Positions 46,238 to 60,794 are shown, numbered from the stretch's first letter. The stretch is DNA of 64,000 nt from Streptomyces sp. TRM68416 (GCF_014596915.1 NZ_JACVWU010000002.1:62001-126000); one strand, 5' to 3'. Notes: generated from the letters alone by a model not told the origin. Numbers and translations are program-made.

Positions 46238-46272
46238 CGAGGCCCGGCCCCCCCGTGGGGAACCGGGCCTCG
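46238..46272 (-). terminator. Terminator hairpin after metK
   Basis: CGAGGCCCGG (46238-46247) and CCGGGCCTCG (46263-46272) pair perfectly around a 15-nt loop, 15 nt past the metK stop on the minus strand. Confidence 0.85.
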
Positions 46273-46287
46273 CGGCAAGACGTGTAG

Positions 46288-47496
46288 CTACAGCCCCGCG
46301 GCCTTCCGCAGTGCCTCCACGCGGTCCGTGCGCTCCCAGGTGAAGTCGGGGAGTTCGCGGCCGAAGTGGCCGTACGCGGCGGTCTGGGCGTAGATCGGGC
46401 GCAGGAGGTCCAGGTCGCGGATGATCGCGGCCGGGCGCAGGTCGAAGACCTCGTCGATGGCCTTCTCGATCTTCTCCACGTCGACCTTGGCGGTGCCGAA
46501 GGTCTCGATGAAGAGGCCGACGGGCTCGGCCTTGCCGATCGCGTACGCGACCTGCGCCTCGCAGCGCGAGGCCAGACCTGCGGCGACGACGTTCTTGGCG
46601 ACCCAGCGCATCGCGTAGGCGGCCGAGCGGTCGACCTTGGACGGGTCCTTGCCGGAGAAGGCGCCGCCGCCGTGGCGGGCCATGCCGCCGTAGGTGTCGA
46701 TGATGATCTTGCGGCCGGTGAGGCCGGCGTCGCCCATCGGGCCGCCGATCTCGAAGCGGCCGGTCGGGTTGACCAGCAGGCGGTAGTTCTCGGTGTCGAG
46801 CTTGATGCCGTCGTCGAGGAGCGCCTTCAGCTCCGGCTCCACGACGAACTCGCGGATGTCCGGCGCGAGCAGCGACTCCAGGTCGATGTCGGAGGCGTGC
46901 TGCGAGGAGACGACGACCGTGTCCAGGCGGACCGCCTTGTCACCGTCGTACTCGATGGTGACCTGCGTCTTGCCGTCCGGGCGCAGGTAGGGGATGGTGC
47001 CGTTCTTGCGGACCTCGGACAGGCGCTTCGACAGGCGGTGCGCCAGGAAGATCGGCAGCGGCATGAGCGTCGGCGTCTCGTCCGTCGCGTAGCCGAACAT
47101 CAGGCCCTGGTCACCGGCGCCCTGCCGGTCCAGCTCGTCCTCGTCGCCCTCGACCCGGGACTCGTACGCCGTGTCGACGCCCTGTGCGATGTCGGGGGAC
47201 TGTGCGCCGATCGAGACCGAGACGCCGCAGGAGGCGCCGTCGAAGCCCTTCTTCGAGGAGTCGTAGCCGATCTCCAGGATCTTGTTGCGGACCAGCGTCG
47301 CGATGTCCGCGTACGTCTTGGTCGTGACCTCTCCGGCCACGTGCACCAGGCCGGTGGTGATCAGCGTCTCGACGGCGACGCGGGACGTCGGGTCCTCACG
47401 CAGAAGCGCGTCGAGAATGGTGTCGCTGATCTGGTCAGCGATCTTGTCGGGGTGACCCTCGGTCACGGACTCCGAGGTGAACAGGCGACGGGACAC
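46288..47496 (-). CDS. metK: S-adenosylmethionine synthetase
   Basis: The 402-residue enzyme makes SAM from methionine and ATP. Motifs are [18 protein letters not shown] (His and Asp for ATP/Mg), [15 protein letters not shown] (ATP-binding hexapeptide region) and the P-loop-like [19 protein letters not shown]. Length and all signatures are normal. In Streptomyces, SAM levels also influence antibiotic production. It lies downstream of coaBC in the same direction with a 238-nt gap. I looked for a SAM riboswitch in that gap and recognised none. Confidence 0.98.
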   Translation of the reverse strand: MSRRLFTSESVTEGHPDKIADQISDTILDALLREDPTSRVAVETLITTGLVHVAGEVTTKTYADIATLVRNKILEIGYDSSKKGFDGASCGVSVSIGAQSPDIAQGVDTAYESRVEGDEDELDRQGAGDQGLMFGYATDETPTLMPLPIFLAHRLSKRLSEVRKNGTIPYLRPDGKTQVTIEYDGDKAVRLDTVVVSSQHASDIDLESLLAPDIREFVVEPELKALLDDGIKLDTENYRLLVNPTGRFEIGGPMGDAGLTGRKIIIDTYGGMARHGGGAFSGKDPSKVDRSAAYAMRWVAKNVVAAGLASRCEAQVAYAIGKAEPVGLFIETFGTAKVDVEKIEKAIDEVFDLRPAAIIRDLDLLRPIYAQTAAYGHFGRELPDFTWERTDRVEALRKAAGL

Positions 47497-47690
47497 AACG
47501 CTCCCTGGGGTTGCAGCGGCTGCTGGCTGATCATGGGCGGACGGGACGGGGGCTGCGCCCGGCGTCGTCCGAGAACAGTTTATCGGTCGCGCTCGGCCGC
47601 GGGCCCACCCGTCTCGCCTCTCGGGAGTGCTGTGACCTGCGGCACGGGCATTCTGCCCAATGCCGAGCGGGCTTGGCCAGGGGCGCCACG

Positions 47691-47713
47691 CCCCAAAGAG
47701 CGGGGTTTTGGGG
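47691..47713 (-). terminator. Possible terminator after coaBC
   Basis: CCCCAAA (47691-47697) and TTTGGGG (47707-47713) can pair around a 9-nt loop, about 20 nt beyond the coaBC stop on the minus strand, between coaBC and metK. Confidence 0.5.
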
Positions 47714-47734
47714 GCCGTATGCCGAATGCAACGT

Positions 47735-48937
47735 TCAGCTCAGGCGTTCCACGACGAGATCCCATACGGTTTCGGCCAGGGCTTCCTTGGGGCCGTGCGG
47801 AACGGGCCGCTCGGTGCCGTCGGCACCCAGCACCACGGCCTCGTTCTCCTCGGAGCCGAAGGTCTTGCGCTCCCCCACCTCGTTCACCACGAGGAGGTCG
47901 CAGCCCTTGCGTTCCAGCTTCGCACGGCCGTTGGCCAGCACGTCGTCGGTCTCGGCGGCGAACCCGACGATGACCTGGCCCGGGCGGGCGCGGTCGGCCG
48001 AGATCTCCGCGAGGATGTCCGGATTCCGCACCAGGACGATGGGCTCCGGGTCCTGGCCGTCCTTCTTCTTGATCTTCCCGGTGGCGTACGCGGACGGGCG
48101 GAAGTCCGCGACCGCCGCCGCCATGACGACGGCGTCGGCGTCGGCGGCCGCCTTCAGTACCGCCTCGCGCAGCTGCACGGCCGTGCCGACGGGGACGACG
48201 TCGACGCCCGCCGGGTCCGGCAGGCCCGTGTTGGCGGCGACCAGTGTCACCCGGGCGCCCCGGGCGGCGGCGGTGCGGGCGAGGGCGTAGCCCTGCTTGC
48301 CGGAGGAGCGGTTGCCGAGGAAGCGGACGGGGTCGAGGGGCTCGCGGGTGCCGCCGGCGCTCACCACGACGTGCCGTCCGGTGAGGTCCGGCTCGGTGAC
48401 GCCCCGGGCCAGTACCCGGCGGCAGACCTCGAAGATCTCGCCGGGGTCGGGAAGTCGGCCCTTGCCCGTGTCGACGCCGGTGAGGCGGCCGACGGCCGGC
48501 TCGATGACGACGGCACCGCGGCGGCGCAGCGTCGCCACGTTCTCCTGGGTGGCCGGGTGCTCCCACATCTCGGTGTGCATGGCGGGGGCGAAGACGACCG
48601 GGCAGCGGGCGGTCAGCAGGGTGTTGGTGAGCAGGTCGTCCGCCAGGCCGTGGGCCGCCTTGGCGAGCATGTCGGCCGTCGCCGGGGCGACGATCACCAG
48701 ATCGGCGTGCTGCCCGATGCGGACGTGCGGGACCTCGTGGACGTCGTCCCACACCTCGGTGGAGACGGGGTTGCCGGACAGCGCCGACCAGGTCGCGGCG
48801 CCAACGAAGTGCAGGGCGGAGGCGGTGGGGACGACGCGGACGTCGTGGCCCGACTCCGTCAGCCTTCTGAGCAGTTCGCAGGCCTTGTACGCGGCGATGC
48901 CGCCACTGACCCCCAGCACGACCTTCGGCTTGTCCAC
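47735..48937 (-). CDS. coaBC: Bifunctional phosphopantothenoylcysteine decarboxylase/synthetase (CoaBC, Dfp)
   Basis: The 400-residue enzyme performs two steps of coenzyme A synthesis. The CoaC flavoprotein domain (about 1-180) has [33 protein letters not shown] and the substrate-clamp motif [16 protein letters not shown]. The CoaB domain (about 185-400) has [31 protein letters not shown] and the dimer/nucleotide part around [12 protein letters not shown] 48937, five bases after GGGGAGAG, is better than the frame start at 48961. Order rpoZ-coaBC follows gmk as in other actinobacteria. Confidence 0.97.
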   Translation of the reverse strand: MDKPKVVLGVSGGIAAYKACELLRRLTESGHDVRVVPTASALHFVGAATWSALSGNPVSTEVWDDVHEVPHVRIGQHADLVIVAPATADMLAKAAHGLADDLLTNTLLTARCPVVFAPAMHTEMWEHPATQENVATLRRRGAVVIEPAVGRLTGVDTGKGRLPDPGEIFEVCRRVLARGVTEPDLTGRHVVVSAGGTREPLDPVRFLGNRSSGKQGYALARTAAARGARVTLVAANTGLPDPAGVDVVPVGTAVQLREAVLKAAADADAVVMAAAVADFRPSAYATGKIKKKDGQDPEPIVLVRNPDILAEISADRARPGQVIVGFAAETDDVLANGRAKLERKGCDLLVVNEVGERKTFGSEENEAVVLGADGTERPVPHGPKEALAETVWDLVVERLS

Positions 48938-49059
48938 CGTCTCTCCCCGACCTCGGACCACACGCCGCGCTCCCGGCGTACGACTCCATCACACACCACA
49001 GGCCCGACAGTCGCGCTGCCGGGCCTGTGGAAAAGCCAACTGCAATCTGCAAGTACTAC

Positions 49060-49332
49060 TTACTGCGCCGGGCCCTCGATGGCCTCGGAGGTCAGCAGAC
49101 CCGCGTTGATCTCGCGGAGCGCGATCGAGAGCGGCTTCTCGTGGACGTGGGTGTCCACCAGCGGACCGACGTACTCCAGGAGGCCCTCGCCGAGCTGCGA
49201 GTAGTACGCGTTGATCTGACGGGCGCGCTTGGCGGCGTAGATCACGAGGCTGTACTTCGAGTCGGTGGCCTCAAGGAGCTCGTCGATCGGCGGGTTGATG
49301 ATGCCCTCGGGCGCGGTGATGGAAGAGGACAC
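49060..49332 (-). CDS. rpoZ: RNA polymerase omega subunit
   Basis: The 90-residue protein matches actinobacterial omega: [34 protein letters not shown], then [16 protein letters not shown]. It helps fold and assemble the beta' subunit, and in Streptomyces its loss affects development. It lies between gmk (53 nt upstream) and coaBC (122 nt downstream) in the usual gmk-rpoZ-coaBC order. Confidence 0.97.
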   Translation of the reverse strand: MSSSITAPEGIINPPIDELLEATDSKYSLVIYAAKRARQINAYYSQLGEGLLEYVGPLVDTHVHEKPLSIALREINAGLLTSEAIEGPAQ

Positions 49333-49385
49333 GCTCTACCTTCCGATGGGTGGAAAAGAATCAGGCATGATCACAGAATTCGCGA

Positions 49386-49943
49386 TCACACAACATCCAT
49401 CAAGGCTAGCAGCTCGCGCGCCACGTCCTCGACGGAGGTGTTGACCAGGGTCTCGTCGAACTCCGGCTCGGCCGCCAGCTCGACCTTGGCCGCCTCCAGG
49501 CGACGCTCGATCACCTCGGGCGCCTCGGTGCCCCGGCCGGTGAGCCTGCGCACGAGCTCCTCCCAGGAGGGAGGAGCCAGGAACACCAGATGGGCCTCCG
49601 CCATGGACTCGCGGACCTGTCGGGCACCCTGGAGGTCGATCTCCAGCAGGACGGGCTCGCCCGCCTCCAGGCGCTCCAGCACGGCCGCACGCGGCGTGCC
49701 GTAGCGGTTGCCGGCGAACTCCGCCCACTCCAGCAGCTCACCGTTGGCGATCAGCTTGTCCATCTCCTCGTCGGTGACGAAGAAGTAGTGGACTCCGTGC
49801 TTCTCGCCGGGGCGGGGCTTGCGGGTCGTCGCCGACACCGAGAGCCAGACCTCGGGGTGTTCCTTGCGCATATGGGCGACGACCGTGCTCTTGCCGACCC
49901 CGGAGGGGCCGGAGAGCACGGTCAGCCGCGGACGTTCACTCAT
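49386..49943 (-). CDS. gmk: Guanylate kinase
   Basis: The 185-residue kinase phosphorylates GMP to GDP. It has P-loop [16 protein letters not shown] (about 9-24), the GMP-binding region [22 protein letters not shown], and [12 protein letters not shown]. Start ATG 49943 ([12 protein letters not shown]); the longer frame runs into the sIHF spacer. It follows sIHF by 61 nt in the same direction, the conserved ihf-gmk-rpoZ arrangement of actinobacteria. Confidence 0.97.
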   Translation of the reverse strand: MSERPRLTVLSGPSGVGKSTVVAHMRKEHPEVWLSVSATTRKPRPGEKHGVHYFFVTDEEMDKLIANGELLEWAEFAGNRYGTPRAAVLERLEAGEPVLLEIDLQGARQVRESMAEAHLVFLAPPSWEELVRRLTGRGTEAPEVIERRLEAAKVELAAEPEFDETLVNTSVEDVARELLALMDVV

Positions 49944-50004
49944 GCAGCGATTATTCCAGCAATCCCGGGGTGCCCGGGACTCCCTTCCCGGCAGTGCCCG
50001 GGAT

Positions 50005-50328
50005 TCAGGAGCCGGTGCTGCCGAACTCACGCTCCAGGGAGGCGATCTGGTTGGAGCCGAGGCCGCGCACGCGGCGGCTCTCGGAGATGCCGAGTCGCTC
50101 CATGATCTGCTTGGCGCGGACCTTGCCCACGCCCGGCAGGGACTCAAGGAGGGCGGAGACCTTCATCTTGCCGATGACGTCGTTCTCCTGGCCCTGCTTG
50201 ATGACCTCGTGAAGGGAGGCGCCGGAGTGCTTGAGTCGATTCTTGACCTCGGCCCGCTCCCGGCGAGCCGCGGCGGCCTTTTCGAGCGCGGCTGCGCGCT
50301 GTTCAGGGGTAAGGGGCGGAAGAGCCAC
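50005..50328 (-). CDS. sihf: Streptomyces integration host factor (sIHF)
   Basis: The 107-residue nucleoid protein starts [19 protein letters not shown], has a long basic N-terminal helix ([18 protein letters not shown]) and a helix-hairpin-helix/H2TH part ([32 protein letters not shown]). It is the actinobacterial mIHF/sIHF type, which binds duplex DNA without sequence preference, compacts the nucleoid and influences sporulation and antibiotic production. GTG 50328 with GAGGTGA ahead gives exactly the known length; the 21 extra codons of the open frame are not part of the family. Confidence 0.96.
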   Translation of the reverse strand: MALPPLTPEQRAAALEKAAAARRERAEVKNRLKHSGASLHEVIKQGQENDVIGKMKVSALLESLPGVGKVRAKQIMERLGISESRRVRGLGSNQIASLEREFGSTGS

Positions 50329-50577
50329 GCCTACGTCACCTCGGATGTTGAACTGTCGGATACGGACCGGTGAGGAACCTAGTCGCCCCACACCTGGGGA
50401 GCCACGAGCAACACGCTTGCCCGTTCTCTCGTCGGAGACTAGCGGCCAAGTCCGCCAGAGTCAGCGAGAACAGCGGAAAAGTCCTGGTCAGCCTCCGTCA
50501 GGGCGGACATTTCAGACATACTGCCCCGGATTTGAGGATGTATTCAGACTCAAGTCGGCCCCGAGCCGTCGCCGGGA

Positions 50578-50613
50578 CGGTCGAACAGGCGTCCAGAAAC
50601 ACCTGGTCGACCG
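50578..50613 (-). terminator. Terminator hairpin after pyrF
   Basis: CGGTCGA (50578-50584) pairs with TCGACCG (50607-50613), and AGG/CCT extend the stem inside. It lies 12 nt beyond the pyrF stop on the minus strand, separating the pyrimidine cluster from sIHF. The rest of the 296-nt gap up to 50328 must hold the sIHF promoter; no clear -35/-10 pair was seen. Confidence 0.7.
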
Positions 50614-50624
50614 CCCTGGACGAC

Positions 50625-51466
50625 TCAGCCCGCCGTCACGGCCGCGCGGATCTCCGCCGCGAACCGCTCCGCGACCGCACGCAGCGCCTTTACGTCAGGA
50701 CCGTGCCGCAGGACGCCCCGGCTGACGTTCGGCACGACATTGCGCACCGCGGCGCCGAAGACGCCCGGGAGATCGGCCGGCGTCGCCCCCTGGGCGCCGA
50801 TGCCGGGCGCCAGGAGGGGACCGTTGATCTCCAGGTCGTAGGACGACAGATCGCCGAGCGTGGCGCCGACGACCGCGCCGAAGGAGCCCAGCGGCTCCTC
50901 CCCCGCGTTCTCGGCGGCCAGGTGGGCCAGCATGGTCGCGCCGACGGTGCGGCCGTCGCCGCGCACCGCGTGCTGCACCTCGCCGCCCTCCGGGTTGGAG
51001 GTCAGCGCCAGCACGAACAGGCCGGCGCCGTTCTCGCGCGCGAGATCCACGGCGGGCTTGAGCGACCCGTAGCCGAGGTACGGGGAGACGGTCAGGGCGT
51101 CCGAGAACAGCGGGGCGTCCTTGTGCAGGAAGGACTCGGCGTACGCGGCCATGGTCGAGCCGATGTCGCCGCGCTTGGCGTCCATGACGACCAGCGCACC
51201 GGCCGCGCGGGCCTCCTCGACCGACTTCTCCAGGACCGCGACACCGCGCGAGCCGAAGCGCTCGAAGAACGCGCTCTGCGGCTTGAGGACGGCGACCCGG
51301 TCGGCCATCGCCTCCACGACCGTGCGGCTGAACCGCTCCAGGCCGGCCACGTCGTCGTTCAGGCCCCACTCGGCGAGCAGGGACGCGTGCGGGTCGATGC
51401 CGACGCACAGCGGGCCACGGTCGTCCATGGCCCGGCGCAGGCGGGCGCCGAAGGGCTCCGACACGG

Positions 51467-51470
<4 letters not shown>
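50625..51470 (-). CDS. pyrF: Orotidine 5'-phosphate decarboxylase, type 2
   Basis: The 281-residue enzyme makes UMP from OMP, the last step of de novo pyrimidine synthesis. It has the type 2 PyrF motif LVVMDAKRGDIGSTM (catalytic Lys and Asp), GPLCVGIDPHASLLAEWGL at the N-terminus and LLAPGIGAQGATPAD near the phosphate site. Length is typical of the longer actinobacterial class. ATG 51470 overlaps the pyrD stop in an ATGA, so it is translationally coupled to pyrD. Confidence 0.97.
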
Positions 51471-52573
<1,103 letters not shown>

Positions 52574-52590
52574 GTCGGTGTCCTCACCAA

Positions 52591-52620
52591 GAGGGGGACA
52601 CCGTTTCCGGTGTCCCCCTC
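52591..52620 (-). terminator. Strong hairpin between carB and pyrD
   Basis: GAGGGGGACACCG (52591-52603) and CGGTGTCCCCCTC (52608-52620) are perfect 13-bp arms around TTTC. The hairpin lies 7 nt past the carB stop and about 17 nt before the pyrD ATG on the minus strand. It may be a (partial) terminator or an mRNA-stabilising element inside the pyr cluster. Confidence 0.8.
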
Positions 52621-52627
52621 CTGGCTG

Positions 52628-55928
<3,301 letters not shown>

Positions 55929-55936
<8 letters not shown>

Positions 55937-57071
55937 GCTGGCCCTCCATCAGGGAAACGAAGCGGTCGAACAGGTAGGCGGCGTCGTGCGGGCCCGCTGC
56001 CGCTTCGGGGTGGTACTGGACGCTGAAGGCCGGGCGGTCGAGCAGCTGCAGGCCCTCCACCACGTTGTCGTTGAGGCAGACGTGGGAGACCTCGGCGCGG
56101 CCGTAGGGGGTCTCGGAGACCTTGTCGAGCGGTGCGTCGACGGCGAAGCCGTGGTTGTGCGCGGTGACCTCGACCTTGCCGGTCGTACGGTCCTGCACCG
56201 GCTGGTTGATGCCGCGGTGGCCGTACTTGAGCTTGTAGGTGCCGAAGCCGAGGGCGCGGCCCAGGATCTGGTTGCCGAAGCAGATGCCGAACAGCGGGGT
56301 GCCGCGCTCCAGGACCGCCTGCATGACGGAGACCGGGTGGTCGGCGGTGGCCGGGTCGCCCGGGCCGTTGGAGAAGAACACGCCGTCCGGGTTGACGGCG
56401 TAGACGTCCTCGGCGGTGGCCGTGGCGGGCAGCACGTGCACCTCGATGCCGCGCTCCGCCATGCGGTGCGGGGTCATGCCCTTGATGCCGAGGTCGACGG
56501 CGGCGACGGTGAACTTCTTCTCGCCGATCGCGGGGACGACGTACGCCTCCTTGGTGGCGACCTCGGCGGAGAGGTCGGCGCCCTTCATCTCGGGGGCCTG
56601 GCGGACCTCGGTGAGCATGGTGCCCTCGTCGGGCAGGGCGTTGCCGGAGAAGATGCCGACGCGCATGGCGCCGCGCTCGCGCAGGTGGCGGGTGAGGGCG
56701 CGGGTGTCGATGCCGGAGATACCGACGACGCCCTGGCGGCGCAGTTCCTCGTCCAGCGTCCGCTTGGCGCGCCAGTTCGACGGCACGCGCGCGGGGTCGC
56801 GCACGACGTAGCCGGCGACCCAGATGCGCTTGCTCTCCGGGTCCTCGTCGTTGACGCCGGTGTTGCCGACGTGCGGGGCGGTCATCACGACGACCTGGCG
56901 GTGGTACGACGGGTCGGTGAGGGTCTCCTGGTAGCCGGTCATGCCGGTGGAGAACACGGCCTCGCCGAAGGTCACCCCCACGGCCCCGTAGGCACGGCCG
57001 CGGAAGATCCGGCCGTCCTCCAGGACGAGGACGGCGGGAACCTTGGTGGCTCCCCTTGTGGAGGTCGTCAT
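55929..57071 (-). CDS. carA: Carbamoyl-phosphate synthase small (glutaminase) subunit
   Basis: The 380-residue subunit hydrolyses glutamine to supply ammonia to CarB. The N-terminal CPSase_sm domain shows [15 protein letters not shown] and [16 protein letters not shown]. The C-terminal class I amidotransferase keeps its triad: Cys in [14 protein letters not shown], and His and Glu in [16 protein letters not shown] 57071 overlaps the upstream membrane-protein gene in an ATGA. A longer open frame crossing that gene is a shadow. Confidence 0.97.
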
Positions 57072-57628
57072 CGTGCGCCTTCCGTCTTGTTGATCATCTT
57101 GTTCAGGGTGTCGACCCACTCGTTGTGCTCGGCGGCCGTGTCCGAGCGGAAACCGGAGTCGATCAGGCGTTCGCCGTGCGCCCAGGTCACCACGAGCAGT
57201 CCGCCCTCGGTGAGGACCTTGCCGGCGATGCCCTTGTCGAGCCGGGCCTCGCGCAGCTGCCCGGCCGGGACGAAGAAGTCGGTCGCGCCGGGGCGAACGA
57301 CGTCCAGTCCCGCGTCCGTCAGCGTGAGCTCGACCCGGCTGCGGGTGCCCAGGCCGTGCGCCACGATGCGGTCGAGCCACTGCCCGGCGGTGGTGGAGCC
57401 GTGGTAGCGGCCGCTCATGCTCAGTCTCACCGGCCCCGGCTCATCGGGCGCGCTGGGCAGCTCCGGGAGGTCGCTCTGGAGGGTGCCGCGCCACTTCCAG
57501 CCCTCGCGCATCAGCCAGTAGACGAGCGCGACGAACAGGGCGAGTCCGACGAGCCAGCCGATGCGGGCGGCCCAGTCGGTCACCTCGGCCGACTTCTGTT
57601 CTGCGGCGATGGTCAGGAGTGGTGTCAC
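57068..57628 (-). CDS. Small membrane protein embedded in the pyr operon
   Basis: The 186-residue protein has one clear transmembrane helix (about residues 22-42; [18 protein letters not shown]) and a cytoplasmic beta-rich domain (about 65-180; [60 protein letters not shown]) that looks PH-like. No catalytic motif is seen. GTG 57628 overlaps the pyrC stop, and its own stop overlaps the carA start, so it is fully coupled into the operon. The same gene sits at this place in other Streptomyces as far as I recall. Function unknown; it may tether or modulate the pyrimidine enzymes at the membrane. Confidence 0.85.
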   Translation of the reverse strand: MTPLLTIAAEQKSAEVTDWAARIGWLVGLALFVALVYWLMREGWKWRGTLQSDLPELPSAPDEPGPVRLSMSGRYHGSTTAGQWLDRIVAHGLGTRSRVELTLTDAGLDVVRPGATDFFVPAGQLREARLDKGIAGKVLTEGGLLVVTWAHGERLIDSGFRSDTAAEHNEWVDTLNKMINKTEGAR

Positions 57629-58911
57629 GTGAGCTTCCCGTCGACGAGCGTGGCCTTGCCCCGGAGCCACGTGTGCGTCACACGGCCCGGCAGCTCACGC
57701 CCCTCGTACGGAGTGTTGCGGCTGCGCGAGGCGAAGCCCGCGGGGTCCACGGACCCACGGTATTCCGTGTCGACGAGCGTGAGGTTGGCGGGCTCACCAG
57801 CCGAGACGGGGCGACCGTGGCCCTTGGCCTGCCCGATCTCGGCGGGCTTGAAGGACATGCGCGCGGCGACCCCGGCCCAGTCGAGGAGCCCGGTGTCGAC
57901 CATGGTCTCCTGCACCACTGACAACGCGGTCTCCAGGCCGACCATGCCCATGGCGGCCGCGGCCCACTCGCAGTCCTTGTCCTCGTGCGGGTGCGGGGCG
58001 TGGTCGGTGGCGACGATGTCGATCGTGCCGTCGGCGAGCGCCTCGCGCAGCGCCAGCACGTCGCGCTCGGTGCGCAGCGGCGGGTTGACCTTGTAGACCG
58101 GGTTGTACGTGCGCACCAGCTCGTCGGTGAGGAGCAGGTGGTGCGGGGTGACCTCGGCGGTGACGTCGATGCCGCGGGACTTGGCCCAGCGCACGATCTC
58201 CACGGACCCGGCGGTGGACAGGTGGCAGATGTGGACGCGGGAGCCGACGTGCTCGGCGAGCAGCACGTCCCGGGCGATGATCGACTCCTCGGCCACCGCC
58301 GGCCAGCCCCCGAGCCCCAGCTCGGCGGAGACGATGCCCTCGTTCATCTGGGCGCCCTCGGTCAGCCGCGGCTCCTGCGCGTGCTGGGCGACGACGCCGC
58401 CGAAGGCCTTCACGTACTCCAGGGCGCGCCGCATGATGACGGCGTCGTCGACGCACTTGCCGTCGTCGGAGAAGACGGTGACGCCGGCCGCGGACTCGTG
58501 CATGGCGCCGAGCTCGGCGAGCTTCCTGCCCTCCAGGCCGACGGTGACGGCGCCGATGGGCTGCACGTCGCAGTAGCCGTGCTCCTGGCCGAGCCGGTAG
58601 ACCTGCTCGACGACGCCGGCGGTGTCGGCGACGGGGAAGGTGTTGGCCATGGCGAACACGGCGGTGTAGCCGCCGCTCGCCGCCGCACGCGTGCCGGTGA
58701 GAACCGTCTCGGAGTCCTCGCGGCCGGGCTCACGCAGGTGCGTGTGCAGGTCGACCAGGCCGGGCAGCAGCACCTTGCCGGCCGCCTCGACGACCTCGGC
58801 ACCCTCTGCCGAAAGCCCCGTACCGACGGCCTCGATGACCGAGCCGTTGATCAGCACGTCCTGCGGCTCGCCGCCGAGCACCTTGGCACCACGGATCAGG
58901 ATCTTGCTCAT
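57625..58911 (-). CDS. pyrC: Dihydroorotase
   Basis: The 428-residue zinc amidohydrolase closes carbamoyl aspartate to dihydroorotate. It has the metal motif GLVDLHTHLREPGREDSE, a Lys/Asp second-shell region, AEVTPHHLLLTDE, and the final metal Asp in IVATDHAPHPHEDK. This is the type I (class of B. subtilis PyrC) length. ATG 58911 lies 5 nt beyond the pyrB stop, and its end overlaps the small membrane-protein gene in a GTGA. Confidence 0.97.
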   Translation of the reverse strand: MSKILIRGAKVLGGEPQDVLINGSVIEAVGTGLSAEGAEVVEAAGKVLLPGLVDLHTHLREPGREDSETVLTGTRAAASGGYTAVFAMANTFPVADTAGVVEQVYRLGQEHGYCDVQPIGAVTVGLEGRKLAELGAMHESAAGVTVFSDDGKCVDDAVIMRRALEYVKAFGGVVAQHAQEPRLTEGAQMNEGIVSAELGLGGWPAVAEESIIARDVLLAEHVGSRVHICHLSTAGSVEIVRWAKSRGIDVTAEVTPHHLLLTDELVRTYNPVYKVNPPLRTERDVLALREALADGTIDIVATDHAPHPHEDKDCEWAAAAMGMVGLETALSVVQETMVDTGLLDWAGVAARMSFKPAEIGQAKGHGRPVSAGEPANLTLVDTEYRGSVDPAGFASRSRNTPYEGRELPGRVTHTWLRGKATLVDGKLT

Positions 58912-58916
58912 GTGTC

Positions 58917-59894
58917 TTACTTCTCCTCGATACGGGTGTGGCTGACGGCGGGCTCGCTGCCGCCCAGCAGGAGGTACAGGACGGCCATCCGGATGGAGAC
59001 TCCGTTTGCGACCTGCTCGACGACGGTGCAGCGGTCGGAGTCGGCGACCTCGGCGGTGATCTCCATGCCGCGGACCATCGGGCCGGGGTGCATGACGATG
59101 GCGTGCTCGGGCATCTTCGCCATGCGCTCGCCGTCGAGGCCGTAGCGCCGGGAGTACTCGCGCTCGGTCGGGAAGAACGCGGCGTTCATGCGCTCGCGCT
59201 GCACGCGCAGCATCATCACCGCGTCGGACTTGGCGAGGGTGCTGTCGAGGTCGTACGCCACCTCGCACGGCCAGGTCTCGACGCCGACCGGCACCAGGGT
59301 GGGCGGGGCGACGAGGGTGACCTCGGCGCCGAGGGTGTGCAGCAGGTCGACGTTGGAGCGGGCGACGCGGCTGTGCAGGACGTCGCCGACGATGGTGATG
59401 CGCTTGTCGGCGAGGTCCTGGCCGATCCCGGCGTCCCGGCCGACCAGGCGGCGGCGCATGGTGAAGGCGTCCAGCAGGGCCTGGGTGGGGTGCTGGTGGG
59501 TGCCGTCACCGGCGTTGATGACGGCGGCGTCGATCCAGCCGGAGTTGGCCAGCCGGTACGGCGCTCCGGAGGCGCCGTGCCGGATGACGACCGCGTCGAC
59601 GCCCATGGCCTCCAGGGTCTGGGCGGTGTCCTTGAGGGACTCGCCCTTGGAGACGCTGGAGCCCTTGGCGGTGAAGTTGATGACGTCCGCGGACAGGCGC
59701 TTCTCGGCGGCCTCGAAGGAGATACGCGTGCGCGTGGAGTCCTCGAAGAAGAGGTTGACGATCGTGCGGCCGCGCAGGGTCGGCAGCTTCTTGATGGGGC
59801 GGTCGGCCACCCGGGCCATCTCCTCGGCGGTGTCGAGGATCTGGACGGCGTCGTCACGGGTGAGGTCGGCGGCCGAGATGAGATGACGCTGCAT
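58917..59894 (-). CDS. pyrB: Aspartate carbamoyltransferase catalytic subunit
   Basis: The 325-residue enzyme condenses carbamoyl phosphate and aspartate. It has [19 protein letters not shown] (carbamoyl-phosphate loop), [13 protein letters not shown] in place of the usual H-x-x-x-G loop context, and [20 protein letters not shown]. No pyrI regulatory gene is present. It lies between pyrR (87 nt upstream) and pyrC (5 nt downstream). Confidence 0.97.
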   Translation of the reverse strand: MQRHLISAADLTRDDAVQILDTAEEMARVADRPIKKLPTLRGRTIVNLFFEDSTRTRISFEAAEKRLSADVINFTAKGSSVSKGESLKDTAQTLEAMGVDAVVIRHGASGAPYRLANSGWIDAAVINAGDGTHQHPTQALLDAFTMRRRLVGRDAGIGQDLADKRITIVGDVLHSRVARSNVDLLHTLGAEVTLVAPPTLVPVGVETWPCEVAYDLDSTLAKSDAVMMLRVQRERMNAAFFPTEREYSRRYGLDGERMAKMPEHAIVMHPGPMVRGMEITAEVADSDRCTVVEQVANGVSIRMAVLYLLLGGSEPAVSHTRIEEK

Positions 59895-59981
59895 CTGTCA
59901 GGCTCCGTAAGGCAATTCGGGAGTTTTCGGGCAAACGGACGCACACGTCGGCACGCGAAGCGGTGCCGTGCGCCCGGCTTG

Positions 59982-60542
59982 CTACTGCGCGGTCTGCTTC
60001 ACACCGAGCAGCACGGTGTCGCGACCGTCCTCCTCGGCGAGCTGGACCTTGACCGTCTCCCGCAACGACGTGGGGAGGTTCTTGCCGACGTAGTCGGCGC
60101 GGATGGGCAGTTCGCGGTGGCCCCGGTCGACGAGGACCGCGAGCTGTACCGCGCGCGGGCGCCCGATGTCGTTCAGCGCGTCGAGGGCGGCGCGGATGGT
60201 GCGGCCGGAGAAGAGGACGTCGTCGACGAGGACGACGAGGCGGCCGTCGAGGCCGTCACCGGGGATCTCGGTACGGGCCAGCGCACGCGGCGGATGCATG
60301 CGCAGGTCGTCGCGGTACATGGTGATGTCCAGCGAGCCGACCGGGATCTTGCGCTCGGTGATCTCTTCGAGCTTGACGGCGAGCCGCTGGGCGAGGAAGA
60401 CGCCTCGGGTGGGAATGCCGAGGAGCACCACGTCGTCGGCGCCCTTGGCGCGTTCGACGATCTCGTGGGCGATGCGGGTCAACACCCGCGCGATGTCGGG
60501 GCCTTCGAGGACGGGCCGCGCATCGGACGCTTGAGTGTCCAT
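59982..60542 (-). CDS. pyrR: PyrR, pyrimidine operon regulator / uracil phosphoribosyltransferase
   Basis: The 186-residue protein of the type I phosphoribosyltransferase fold has the PRPP loop [18 protein letters not shown] and [17 protein letters not shown]. PyrR binds pyr mRNA when UMP is high and down-regulates the operon; in actinobacteria it probably acts at translation. It is the first gene of the pyr cluster, with AAGGAGG as ribosome binding site. A -10-like TAGGGT lies at 60608-60613. Confidence 0.96.
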   Translation of the reverse strand: MDTQASDARPVLEGPDIARVLTRIAHEIVERAKGADDVVLLGIPTRGVFLAQRLAVKLEEITERKIPVGSLDITMYRDDLRMHPPRALARTEIPGDGLDGRLVVLVDDVLFSGRTIRAALDALNDIGRPRAVQLAVLVDRGHRELPIRADYVGKNLPTSLRETVKVQLAEEDGRDTVLLGVKQTAQ

Positions 60543-60607
60543 ACGAAAAGGACCTCCTTCTCCGCCTCACGGGACGGACCTTAAAGGACGTCGGGTTTGC
60601 GCCACTC

Positions 60608-60613
60608 ACCCTA
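60608..60613 (-). promoter_or_regulatory. Candidate -10 element of the pyr operon
   Basis: TAGGGT on the minus strand, about 66 nt upstream of the pyrR start, fits a Streptomyces -10. No good -35 is seen at 16-19 nt. In the leader behind it, TCCTT (near 60582) could pair with AAGGA of the pyrR ribosome binding site, a possible PyrR-controlled switch. Both points are tentative. Confidence 0.35.
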
Positions 60614-60696
60614 GCAGGCCGCACCACGCCCCCGGTTCACCCCCATGGCGTAATCGGCCGCCACTCCCACGGAAGAGTCGGTGTGGACCATTCGGC

Positions 60697-60735
60697 TTGA
60701 CGCAGAAGAGTCACGCTGCGTAACCTCACAGTGAG
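60697..60735 (+). promoter_or_regulatory. bldD promoter with overlapping BldD-box-like palindrome
   Basis: TTGACG (60697-60702) and TAACCT (60721-60726) are spaced 18 nt, a good promoter for bldD. The palindrome CTCAC-A-GTGAG (60725-60735), inside GTAAC ... GTTAC, overlaps the -10 and resembles the BldD target with its AGTGA half-sites. BldD is known to repress its own promoter in S. coelicolor, which this arrangement fits. Confidence 0.75.
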
Positions 60736-60794
60736 TTACCAGCCGCGCGGCGGGAACACAGCCGGCCGCGTCGACACAGTGTCCGGGGAGCTAT

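Noticed and set aside
47497..47734. Possible SAM riboswitch upstream of metK
   Set aside because: I searched for SAM-I/SAM-IV core blocks on the minus strand and found none; only a short hairpin and GC-rich leader are visible. An Infernal search could confirm.
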